From positions 1 through 5,671 of the forward strand of contig DBPR01000006.1 in assembly GCA_002305635.1 (NCBI GenBank): DNA of 5,671 nucleotides. The letters are read 5' to 3'. Of this stretch, positions 1 through 5,671 are shown in pieces (the first letter of the stretch is position 1; every line of letters begins with the position of its first letter). A model generated the notes under the pieces. The model was given only the letters and a program-made list of their open reading frames with translations, did no database searches and was not told the DNA's origin. The stretch comes from Anaerolineaceae bacterium UBA1415 (GTDB taxonomy: Bacteria; Chloroflexota; Anaerolineae; Anaerolineales; Anaerolineaceae). A program made the translations under genes and the position numbers.

Positions 1-348
1 GGCTATGTGACTAATCTGGACATCCCGGATGAAGAGGTGATTGCTTGTTATCATCAGCTTTTTCAAGTGGAAACCAGCTTTCGGATGATGAAGTCAGACC
101 TCAAAGCCCGACCCATTTATCATCAAAAAAGAAACGCGATTGAGGCCCACCTCACAATTGTGTTCGCTGCTTTGGCAGTTAGCAGGAATATCGAGAGGCA
201 GACTGGCTTGAGCATAAAACAATTCATCAAAACCATCCGCCCACTTAGGTCAGCAGAAGTGAAAATCAGGAATGAACTGGTGCTGATTGAACCAGAAATT
301 CCTGAAAAAGTTCAAAATATGCTCAAAAAGCTCTCTTCAGGGCACTAA
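1..348 (+). CDS. Transposase, C-terminal fragment (IS1634/IS4-like DDE family), cut by left window edge
   Basis: The frame is open from base 1 (it reads G-Y-V-T-N-L at the edge) and stops with TAA at 346-348, so the GTG at position 7 is almost certainly internal and the true start lies outside the window. About 115 residues are visible, against several hundred for a full enzyme. The diagnostic stretch, counted from the GTG, is Y15..L18..V-E22..F-R26..K29. It matches the Y-x2-R-x3-E-x6-K signature around the last acidic residue of the DDE catalytic triad in the IS4/IS1634 superfamily; the first R of that signature is L here. It is followed by A-R-P-I-Y-H (34-39) and an I-E-A-H-L hydrophobic segment, as in IS1634-type transposases. 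The protein would cut and rejoin the ends of its own element. The catalytic Asp residues are not visible, so activity cannot be judged. Family placement comes from motif recall. Confidence 0.85.
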   Translation, partial: GYVTNLDIPDEEVIACYHQLFQVETSFRMMKSDLKARPIYHQKRNAIEAHLTIVFAALAVSRNIERQTGLSIKQFIKTIRPLRSAEVKIRNELVLIEPEIPEKVQNMLKKLSSGH

Positions 349-649
349 AACGTGCAAGTCAGGAGGTCGCTACCCAAACATCCTTCCCCAGTTTATACAG
401 ATCATTAAGCAAGAAGTATGCTTGGAAAAACAACAAATATTAATTTATCCAAACTTATGATATCTTTTCTAATATATCGCGTTTTTTCGATTATCCTGAA
501 GCCTGGTAATGACATTATCAACTGAGGGAATGTATTGTAATCACGCCTATGATCGCTTTGGACTGAAATCGTAGAGCTTTGAGATATTCGATTTCACTAA
601 ACCAGGATGGAATTCAAGTGTCATTTTGTTACATGGATCGCAATATAGA
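349..649. other. AT-rich non-coding gap between the IS end and the ABC-F gene
   Basis: This 301-bp stretch separates the transposase stop codon from the convergent ABC-F stop codon. The right terminal inverted repeat of the insertion sequence should lie in its first tens of bases, for example around AACGTGCAAGTCAGGAGG at 349-366. It cannot be confirmed because the left end of the element is outside the window. No open frame here gives a recognisable protein. No strong terminator with a U-run is visible for either convergent gene. The only clear structure is the inverted repeat at 564-596, listed separately. Confidence 0.6.
564..596. repeat. 8-bp perfect inverted repeat with 17-nt loop, downstream of ABC-F
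   Basis: TGAAATCG at 564-571 and its exact reverse complement CGATTTCA at 589-596 flank 17 nt. The repeat lies 54-86 bases beyond the ABC-F stop codon on the minus strand. It could form a hairpin in that gene's 3' untranslated region, but it is AT-rich and lacks a following U-run, so it is not a classic intrinsic terminator. It may be chance. Confidence 0.4.
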
Positions 650-2572
650 TCATTCGTCTTCGTGCAATTGGCGGGCGATGGCTTCCCATTCATGCAACAT
701 CGGTTCAAGGCTGCTTAAGATGTACTGATAGTCATCTGCCAGTTTTTGATATTTAGCTGGGTCGCTGGGCGGCTTGGCGAGTTTGGCTTCCAAAAGTCCT
801 TTTTGGGTCTCGGTTTCATGAATTCGCTCTTCAAGCGCGGTGAGTTTCTTCTCCAGCTGCTGGCGTTGGTTGCGGCTCAGTCCTTTTTTAACGACAGGCG
901 CCTCACGGACAGTGTCCGCTTTCTCAGGCTCATGTGAGGTCTGAGCCAAAGCTTGTTCTCGCCCAGCCAGGAACTCGCGATACTCGGAATAGCTGCCCTT
1001 ATAAACACGCAGGCGTTCTTCATCGGGCACAAGCTCCCAGATCTGGGTAGCCAGCGCGTCGATCAGGTAACGGTCATGCGAAACCAGCAGGATCGTCCCG
1101 GGATAATCAGCCAGGACTTTTTGCAAAACTTCCTGAGTGGGCAGGTCAAGATGGTTGGTGGGCTCGTCCAGCAGGAGCAGATTGGCATCCGAAAGCGCCA
1201 GTTTTGCCAGCGCCAGCCGACCTCTTTCGCCGCCGCTGAGCGTCGCGACGCGGTCAAAGACCTGTTCGCCCTGAAAACCATAACGAGCCAGGTAGTTGCG
1301 TACCTCAGCCGGCAAAAGATTGGGCATGACTTTGTTGATCTCCTGGATCAGGTCGCTGCTGGGGTCAAGGTCCTCATGCGCCTGGGCAAAATAGCCAACC
1401 TTGAGGCTGGCGCCCAGCTCAATTTCGCCGCCAAGAGGCGGAAGTTGCCCAAGAATTGTTTTCAGAAATGTGGTCTTGCCCGCCCCATTAGGACCGATCA
1501 ATGCCACGCACTCCCCGCGTTCCAAAACCAGGTCGGGACTGCTGAAGAGCGCTTTGCCCTCATCTTCATAACCGACGTCCAGGTCATAGGTGCGCAGGAC
1601 AAGATCGCCTGAGCGCCCAACAATCTTGAGGCGCAGATGGACTGGTCGTGTATTGCTTTGCGGCGGGGTCAGGCGGCTGTCTTCCAGCAGACGCTCCAGG
1701 CGGCGCTGGCGACCGCGCGCCTGATTGGTGTTTTGGGTGCCCATATTGCGACGGATATACTCTTCCTGTTTTTCGATGTACTCAGCCTGAGCCTGAAATT
1801 CGGCAAGCCGGCGGGCGTAGCGCTCCTCGCGTTGATGCAGGTAAGCAGTGTAGTTACCGCGATAAACTTCGAGCGAAGGCGTCATCTCCCAGATCACGCG
1901 CGCGGTCTGGTCGAGGAAATAGCGGTCATGCGAAACGATGACCACGGCCCCATTCCAGTCGCGCAGATAGGCTTCCAGCCATTCGACAGCATTGATATCG
2001 AGGTGGTTGCTGGGTTCGTCCAGGAAAAGGATGTCAGGGTCTTCCAACAAAATGCGCGCCAGACGGGCACGGGTGCGCTGTCCACCGGAAAGCTGTTCCA
2101 GGGGACGGTGATGATCGCTCTCCTCAAAGCCAAGCCCTGCCAGGGTTTGGCGGATTCGGGCAGTGTAAGTATAGCCGCCCATCAGATCAAAACGGTGTTG
2201 CAGATTGCCATAACGCCTGAGGATGTCAGGGTCGCAGTAGGGGTCCTGCATGGCAAGCTCAAGCTGTTTGAGCTCATCGCCCATGCTCAGCAGCTCCTCA
2301 AAAGCGACCAAACAGCTGCTCCAGAGCGTGCCGTTGGTCTCGTGGACAGCAACCTGGGGGAGGTAACCCACGCGCAAGCCTTTGGAACGGAAGACAGAGC
2401 CTTCGCTGGGCTCGTCTTCGCCTGCCAGGATGCGCAGCAAGGTGGTTTTGCCAACCCCGTTGGTGCCAACGATGGCAATGCGAGCGTTGTGCGGAATGGA
2501 AAGCGTGATCCCATCAAAAATATCGACGGGACCAAAAGAGCGTGCCAGATTTTGCGCGGTCAGCAATGCCAT
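650..2572 (-). CDS. ABC-F family ATPase (ribosome-associated, YdiF/Uup-like domain layout)
   Basis: A complete 640-aa protein with two ATP-binding cassettes and no membrane segments, the ABC-F layout. Cassette 1 has Walker A G-T-N-G-V-G-K-T (36-43), Q-loop Q73, signature LSGGQ (161-165), Walker B ending L-D185-E186 followed by P-S-N-H-L-D (187-192), and switch H215. Cassette 2 has Walker A G-P-N-G-A-G-K-T (360-367), Q397, LSGGE (445-449), D469-E470 with P-T-N-H-L-D, and H499. Between them, residues about 235-310 form the charged helical linker (Y-R-G-N-Y-T-A-Y, then many Arg/Glu/Gln) that in this family reaches the P-site tRNA. Residues about 565-640 form a basic, coiled-coil C-terminal domain as in YdiF and Uup. 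All catalytic residues are present, so it should be an active cytosolic ATPase acting on ribosomes. Whether it gives antibiotic protection or has a housekeeping role cannot be told from sequence. The ATG at 2572 is chosen because M-A-L-L-T-A-Q-N-L is a typical N-terminus. No Shine-Dalgarno is visible upstream. The gene has visibly higher G+C than the glycan genes. Confidence 0.95.
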   Translation of the reverse strand: MALLTAQNLARSFGPVDIFDGITLSIPHNARIAIVGTNGVGKTTLLRILAGEDEPSEGSVFRSKGLRVGYLPQVAVHETNGTLWSSCLVAFEELLSMGDELKQLELAMQDPYCDPDILRRYGNLQHRFDLMGGYTYTARIRQTLAGLGFEESDHHRPLEQLSGGQRTRARLARILLEDPDILFLDEPSNHLDINAVEWLEAYLRDWNGAVVIVSHDRYFLDQTARVIWEMTPSLEVYRGNYTAYLHQREERYARRLAEFQAQAEYIEKQEEYIRRNMGTQNTNQARGRQRRLERLLEDSRLTPPQSNTRPVHLRLKIVGRSGDLVLRTYDLDVGYEDEGKALFSSPDLVLERGECVALIGPNGAGKTTFLKTILGQLPPLGGEIELGASLKVGYFAQAHEDLDPSSDLIQEINKVMPNLLPAEVRNYLARYGFQGEQVFDRVATLSGGERGRLALAKLALSDANLLLLDEPTNHLDLPTQEVLQKVLADYPGTILLVSHDRYLIDALATQIWELVPDEERLRVYKGSYSEYREFLAGREQALAQTSHEPEKADTVREAPVVKKGLSRNQRQQLEKKLTALEERIHETETQKGLLEAKLAKPPSDPAKYQKLADDYQYILSSLEPMLHEWEAIARQLHEDE

Positions 2573-2581
2573 AATGGCAAA

Positions 2582-2610
2582 AGTATACCAGCCAGCGGCC
2601 GGTATGGCAG
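2582..2610 (-). promoter_or_regulatory. Candidate sigma70-type promoter for the ABC-F gene
   Basis: Read on the minus strand, CTGCCA (2610-2605, four of six bases of TTGACA) is followed after exactly 17 nt by TATACT (2587-2582, five of six bases of TATAAT). The expected transcription start, six to eight bases past the -10 box, falls near 2574-2576, only 2-4 nt before the ATG at 2572. No purine-rich ribosome binding site precedes the ATG, which agrees with a very short or absent leader. This suggests ABC-F is transcribed independently of the glycan genes upstream. The call rests on consensus matching only. Confidence 0.5.
2585..2605. promoter_or_regulatory. 21-bp imperfect palindrome in the ABC-F promoter (operator candidate)
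   Basis: On the plus strand, ATACCAGCC (2585-2593) and GGCCGGTAT (2597-2605) are inverted copies matching at eight of nine positions around a central AGC. The palindrome fills the spacer between the -35-like and -10-like boxes and overlaps three bases of the -10 box and one of the -35 box. This is where a dimeric repressor would block RNA polymerase. No regulator gene is visible nearby, so the binding protein is unknown. If transcription instead comes through from upstream, the same bases would form a G+C-rich hairpin about 12 nt before the start codon. Confidence 0.45.
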
Positions 2611-2704
2611 AAAGTAGCTATCGAAAATCAAAACAATTGCTGGCCTTCTATTAATAATCAATGCCGTCGCCCGCATCTCAGGATACAGGGAAATGCCCTC
2701 GTAC

Positions 2705-2961
2705 GTAATATAAAGGTATGTAATGCTAACACTCTCTTTATCCTCAGGCTGGCTCCTCCAAGCGCGAGTGAAGTTTCATAAATCGTAAGAGACTGTCAAT
2801 CAGGAAAATAATTTTTCGAGGCAATAGATCAGGGCACATTCTCCTGGAAGTGAGCCGCATTTTCGACACAGATAAAAATCGCGGAACCAATCGTTTTCGC
2901 TCCCAAAAATCGTTAAGGAGTCACAGCAAAAACGATAACCTTCTTTTTTATCATGACACAT
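2705..2961 (-). pseudogene. Decayed class I SAM-dependent methyltransferase (glycan-cluster type), N-terminal remnant
   Basis: An open frame of 53 codons runs from ATG at 2961 to TGA at 2802-2800. It has a purine-rich GGAAGAGGGAG directly before the ATG and overlaps the upstream 812-aa gene by 11 nt. It contains the N-terminal landmarks of a methyltransferase family common in O-antigen and capsule clusters: E-N-D-W-F-R-D (22-28), Y-L-C-x-x-C-G-S-L-P (30-39) and A-L-I-Y-C-L-E-K (43-50). Family members usually have P-R-E-R before A-L; here it is P-G-E-C. Similarity then continues in the next frame (2807-2733): F-P-D-stop-Q-S-L-T-I-Y-E-T-S, then G-G-A-S-L-R-I-K, where the stop replaces the usual Trp. 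It moves to the third frame at 2734-2705: E-C-stop-H-Y-I-P-L-Y-Y, where the stop replaces a usual Lys. Each frame change fits a single inserted base, one in a T run (2808-2805) and one in AAAGAGAG (2739-2732). The SAM-binding and C-terminal parts are missing before ABC-F. It is surely non-functional as a methyltransferase. The family match is from memory, not a search. Confidence 0.75.
2890..2936 (-). repeat. 12-bp stem hairpin at the start of the methyltransferase remnant
   Basis: In the minus-strand RNA, AUCGUUUUUGCU (2936-2925) can pair over all 12 positions with AGCGAAAACGAU (2901-2890), counting one U-G wobble, around a 23-nt loop. The loop holds another AACGAU (2914-2909) that could instead pair with the first six bases of the 5' arm, so two mutually exclusive hairpins are possible. 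The structure starts 15 nt after the stop codon of the WbsX-RgpF gene. It might end or attenuate transcription or protect the 3' end. There is no U-run directly after the stem, and the region was once coding, so chance cannot be excluded. Confidence 0.4.
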
Positions 2962-5389
2962 CTCCCTCTTCCGTCACATCCGCAAATTCGTAATCCCGAT
3001 ACTGGCTGTCCTGATCGATCTTACCATCTTTGGAAATCCCAACCACCCGACAGCCATTGATGTCAGCAACCAAACAGATCAACCGCTCCAGCGCATGCGC
3101 CAGAGTTCCATCTGGAGGAAGGGGTTCGTCTTCAAAATCATCAATATTGATCGGGAGCCTCAATAAGAACTCAAAGGTACTGGGACGCACCCAAAACATG
3201 GATCCAGCAACAAAGGAAAATGGCTTTTCTTCCGGATTTCTGATTCCCAGTTGCTTTGCCAGATTATAAGTATTTTCGCGGTTACTCCCCCAATAGTATT
3301 CGTGCCCGACGATATGTCCCTGAGGGCCGATGATGCCGATATCGTTTTTCTTCCCTAAAATTCTTTGCGCTTCCCGTGCGGATTCTTTGCCGATCAACTT
3401 GGTGAGCATATCATCACGCCAAAGATCACCATCGATTCGATGCGGCGATTTTTTGGTATGGATTTTTAACAAATGACGGTAATCAAGATGATAGATCATC
3501 CTGAAAAGTTCAATAAAGGCGCCGATATCCCGGCCTTTATTGATTAATGTAAGTATTCTGGCGCCGGACGCCAGATCAAATACTTTATCCGCGACCATGT
3601 CTTCGGGTCGGCTGGTGGTAATGTAGAGATCATACCCACCCTCAATATTGGAGAGCTTTTCGATGATGTCGTCCAACATTTCCGGATAGTGCACATGAAT
3701 GACTGCAGCCGTATCATGCTTCTTTTCTACACTGGAAACCAGACGTCGGTCTTTCAACAGGAATTTGTTTCGGTTAACATTCCCGAGAGCTCTACGGGTT
3801 GCCTGTAAAAAGGCATATCCATATTCGCGATCCGGTTCAAGATGAGCGCCTTCTGCCCATTCATTCCAGGCGTTGATAAAAACGAAGCGTTCATTTTCTT
3901 TCAAGCTGATCAGGGAATTAAAAGAAACCTGCTCGAGCCAGCGTTGATAAATCTTTGGATCGCTGTGAATGAACGAATCCCCACGCCCTGGTTTTCGCGC
4001 CTCATTGTCCCAGGATGGAGATACAGTACTAAACCTTGGCTTTACGTCTTTGCTTAAAGCGATATGATTTTTGACCATATCACGATAATCGTAGACCTGA
4101 CCCTTGTACTGCGGATTGAGCAACTGAACCGTCTCAGTGATCGGTTTATAAGCGTTGTTGTGAGGAGGAAACTCAACCGAAGCATCCATGCCGAGTAATT
4201 CAGGTTTTTCAAAGCCAAACGTTCTCGCGGAGACAATAAAGGGATTCTTCAACCCTTGTTTGACCACAAAATTTCGCCAGTAGTCAAATGTCCGTTCGGC
4301 TTCTTCCATTAGCGTTGGACGATAAACGATCAGCAACGGCCTGTCGTCATAACGAATGTATCGTTCATCCTGGAACATTTCGACAACATCGTGGATGAAG
4401 CGGTGGTCATTTTCAAAAACATGCTCCTGACCAATTAAGATATTGTTTTCAAGCCCATCCCAGCGTCGTGTCCAGTTCTCATTCGCCCAACAGATACAAT
4501 ATGGGAAATTAATATTTGGATTGTTGATATAGTTGTTTAAGGGCAACTCCAGCAAGCGTCTGCCGGAAAACCAATAATAATGGAAGCAGAAACCATGGAG
4601 CCCGTAATCCTTGGCGAGCTTTACCTGTTCCTCCTGAACTTCAGGAATTCGCAGGTCATAATAACCCAGGGGACCGGGATAACGTGGTTGATAGTGACCA
4701 ATAAACTGCGGTGTGGCTTTGCTGACGTTGGTCCACTCCGTAAAGCCCTTTCCCCACCATTCATCATTTTCCGGGAAGGGGTGGAACTGGGGTAGATAGA
4801 ACGCGATCAGCTTCACGTCCTGAGGCTCACTTGTTTTCAATTCAGTCTCAGGTAACGGGTCTTCATAATAAACATTTCTTTCGCCGCAAGCCCGGCTGAG
4901 CGAATAGTCAAAACTCTGTTTGTATAGATCCGTGCCTGTTTCAACAAGATCCACTGATCGAGGTTGCTCAACTGCGACATACGGTCGCTCGACAGGGCTT
5001 TCGGATATTTTGTGCAGCAACCTGCGAATAAGGGCCTTAAAGCCGTAATTTCGATAATAGTTCTTTGCCTTGGTTAAGTTTGATTGAGAACCCAGCTTAG
5101 CGCCTTTTCTTGCGCGGGCTTTCCTCTCCCGGTTTTGTCTCCTCGAATCATGAATGTAAAAAACCAGTGGGTTCTGTTTCCCGTCATAGACATCCGCGAT
5201 GCTTTCCACATAAGCCTTGGTATCAAAGCTTTCTGATGGGTTTCGACCTTCTTTCCATCCGCTTTTTACGAAATGCCACAAAGGATCGACATCAGCATGT
5301 CTTACATCCGCGTAATGAAACAGGTAATACTTTTTATTGAATTGCCTGGAAAACTTTATCGTTAAATAGTCGATGAGATTACAGCCCAT
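2951..5389 (-). CDS. Multidomain glycan-biosynthesis protein: N-terminal repeats, WbsX/GH99-like domain, RgpF-like domain
   Basis: 812 aa, apparently complete and without signal peptide or membrane segment. Residues about 15-80 hold two copies of a short motif seen in polysaccharide-cluster proteins: F-N-K-K-Y-Y-L-F-H-Y-A-D-V, D-P-L-W-H-F, G-W-K-E-G-R-N-P-S, then F-D-T-K-A-Y and N-P-L-V-F-Y-I. A basic linker follows. Residues about 193-535 match the WbsX (glycosyltransferase WbsX-like, GH99-like) domain: I-A-F-Y-L-P-Q-F-H-P (195-204), G-F-T-E-W-T-N-V (215-222), F-H-Y-Y-W-F-S-G (269-276), W-A-N-E-N-W-T-R-R-W-D-G (301-312) and I-N-A-W-N-E-W-A-E-G (505-514). Residues about 560-790 match the RgpF (rhamnan synthesis F) domain: A-V-I-H-V-H-Y-P (562-569), N-K-G-R-D-I-G-A-F (617-625), K-I-H-T-K-K-S (642-648), W-R-D-D-M-L (657-662) and F-V-A-G-S-M-F-W (726-733). 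It probably acts in the cytosol in assembly of an O-antigen or capsule-like glycan; the exact reaction is unproven for both domains. ATG at 5389 sits 1 nt after the upstream stop codon, so translation is probably coupled; only a weak AAGAAAT precedes it. Confidence 0.9.
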   Translation of the reverse strand: MGCNLIDYLTIKFSRQFNKKYYLFHYADVRHADVDPLWHFVKSGWKEGRNPSESFDTKAYVESIADVYDGKQNPLVFYIHDSRRQNRERKARARKGAKLGSQSNLTKAKNYYRNYGFKALIRRLLHKISESPVERPYVAVEQPRSVDLVETGTDLYKQSFDYSLSRACGERNVYYEDPLPETELKTSEPQDVKLIAFYLPQFHPFPENDEWWGKGFTEWTNVSKATPQFIGHYQPRYPGPLGYYDLRIPEVQEEQVKLAKDYGLHGFCFHYYWFSGRRLLELPLNNYINNPNINFPYCICWANENWTRRWDGLENNILIGQEHVFENDHRFIHDVVEMFQDERYIRYDDRPLLIVYRPTLMEEAERTFDYWRNFVVKQGLKNPFIVSARTFGFEKPELLGMDASVEFPPHNNAYKPITETVQLLNPQYKGQVYDYRDMVKNHIALSKDVKPRFSTVSPSWDNEARKPGRGDSFIHSDPKIYQRWLEQVSFNSLISLKENERFVFINAWNEWAEGAHLEPDREYGYAFLQATRRALGNVNRNKFLLKDRRLVSSVEKKHDTAAVIHVHYPEMLDDIIEKLSNIEGGYDLYITTSRPEDMVADKVFDLASGARILTLINKGRDIGAFIELFRMIYHLDYRHLLKIHTKKSPHRIDGDLWRDDMLTKLIGKESAREAQRILGKKNDIGIIGPQGHIVGHEYYWGSNRENTYNLAKQLGIRNPEEKPFSFVAGSMFWVRPSTFEFLLRLPINIDDFEDEPLPPDGTLAHALERLICLVADINGCRVVGISKDGKIDQDSQYRDYEFADVTEEGDVS

Positions 5390-5390
5390 T

Positions 5391-5671
5391 TTATTTCTTC
5401 AACAACTTTCTGACGACCTTTCTCATTGGTCTCGTAATTTTCCAGCTTGTACTCGATGCCATCGCAGTCACTTCCGTTTTCAGCCAATAAACATCCTGTT
5501 CAAGCGCGCCAACTTCGTTGATTTTACTTTGCAACTCGGAATGAGTTGATTCGAACCGGCTGCTAAGATCAGTATAGCTATTTTGAAGAGAATTATGCTC
5601 AGAAGTGATCAAATCATAATCTTTATTCAACTCTGACAGTTTTTTGTTCATTCTGGTAATTTCTTCTTCCA
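5391..5671 (-). CDS. C-terminal end of a coiled-coil glycan-cluster protein (probable glycosyltransferase tail), cut by right window edge
   Basis: The frame is open to the right edge: codons for E-E-E-I-T-R precede the Met at 5651, and the same heptad-like pattern runs through it. That Met is therefore probably internal and the gene begins outside the window. The visible 92 residues are mainly a polar coiled coil (many L, E, K, S and N residues; about residues 1-60 from the Met). They end in the motif S-S-T-S-W-K-I-T-R-P-M-R followed by a basic tail K-V-V-R-K-L-L-K-K. The S-x-S-W-K/R-x-T-x-P-x-R motif after a coiled coil is a recurring tail of large glycosyltransferases and methyltransferase-glycosyltransferase fusions in O-antigen-type clusters. 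It may peripherally attach the enzyme to the membrane or to partners. No catalytic domain is visible, so the enzyme type is inference. TAA at 5393-5391 is followed after one base by the ATG of the next gene, indicating an operon. Confidence 0.7.
   Translation of the reverse strand, partial: EEEITRMNKKLSELNKDYDLITSEHNSLQNSYTDLSSRFESTHSELQSKINEVGALEQDVYWLKTEVTAMASSTSWKITRPMRKVVRKLLKK

Noticed and set aside
411..600. A minus-strand open frame of about 60 codons in the gap between the transposase and ABC-F
   Set aside because: It has no recognisable motif, no good start with a ribosome binding site, and low-complexity AT-rich content; there was no support for a gene or a gene remnant.
1637..2617. 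A 326-codon open frame on the plus strand, antisense to the ABC-F gene
   Set aside because: The minus strand encodes an unambiguous ABC-F protein with every catalytic motif. The antisense product shows no recognisable family, so it is a shadow of the G+C-rich coding strand. The same applies to 953-1612 (+).
2687..2699. AGGG-AAATG-CCCT short hairpin considered as a terminator upstream of ABC-F
   Set aside because: The stem is only 4 bp with no U-run after it, so it is too weak to call.
2796..2798. In-frame TGA at an expected Trp codon, considered as recoding (Trp or selenocysteine) in the methyltransferase
   Set aside because: Two apparent single-base insertions and a second stop (TAG) lie within about 80 bp, and the C-terminal half is absent. 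Decay explains all of this more simply. The other genes here also use TGA as a normal stop.
1..5671. CRISPR arrays, tRNA or rRNA genes, and toxin-antitoxin or defence systems
   Set aside because: No spaced direct repeats, no cloverleaf-like or rRNA-like segments, and no gene of a known defence family were seen on either strand.

Overview
The window looks like the edge of a bacterial cell-surface polysaccharide locus. It meets a higher-G+C housekeeping-type gene (an ABC-F ATPase) and, at the far left, the end of an insertion sequence. The sequence does not fix the lineage. The gene types fit an environmental bacterium with an O-antigen or capsule-like glycan cluster; any phylum assignment would be a guess.

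Layout from left to right. Positions 1-348 (+) are the C-terminal part of a DDE transposase of the IS1634/IS4-like group, cut by the window edge. Positions 349-649 are an AT-rich gap with no convincing gene and one inverted repeat. Positions 650-2572 (-) hold a complete two-domain ABC-F protein of 640 aa. Its promoter region at 2582-2610 carries a 21-bp imperfect palindrome between the -35-like and -10-like boxes, and the predicted transcript start lies almost at the ATG. Positions 2705-2961 (-) hold a decayed gene in what would pass for a 378-bp intergenic gap. It is the N-terminal half of a class I SAM-dependent methyltransferase of the type found in glycan clusters, broken by two frameshifts and two stops. 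Its first 53 codons are still open and overlap the end of the upstream gene. Positions 2951-5389 (-) encode an 812-aa multidomain glycan protein: N-terminal YYL-x-x-Y-x-DV-type repeats, a WbsX/GH99-like domain and a C-terminal RgpF-like domain. Positions 5391-5671 (-) are the C-terminal coiled coil and basic tail of a further glycan-cluster protein that continues past the right edge.

The three minus-strand glycan genes (coiled-coil protein, WbsX-RgpF protein, methyltransferase remnant) are packed with a 1-nt gap and then an 11-nt overlap. This indicates one transcription unit with translational coupling, in which the methyltransferase was last and has since been lost. The ABC-F gene lies downstream on the same strand but appears to have its own promoter. 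It is probably functionally unrelated (ribosome-associated) and marks the edge of the glycan island. The transposase end about 300 bp beyond it fits a rearranged boundary.

I found no convincing new defence or mobile system. The most notable items are the hidden methyltransferase pseudogene, the operator-like palindrome in the ABC-F promoter, a 12-bp RNA hairpin just after the WbsX-RgpF stop codon, and the WbsX-RgpF fusion itself.
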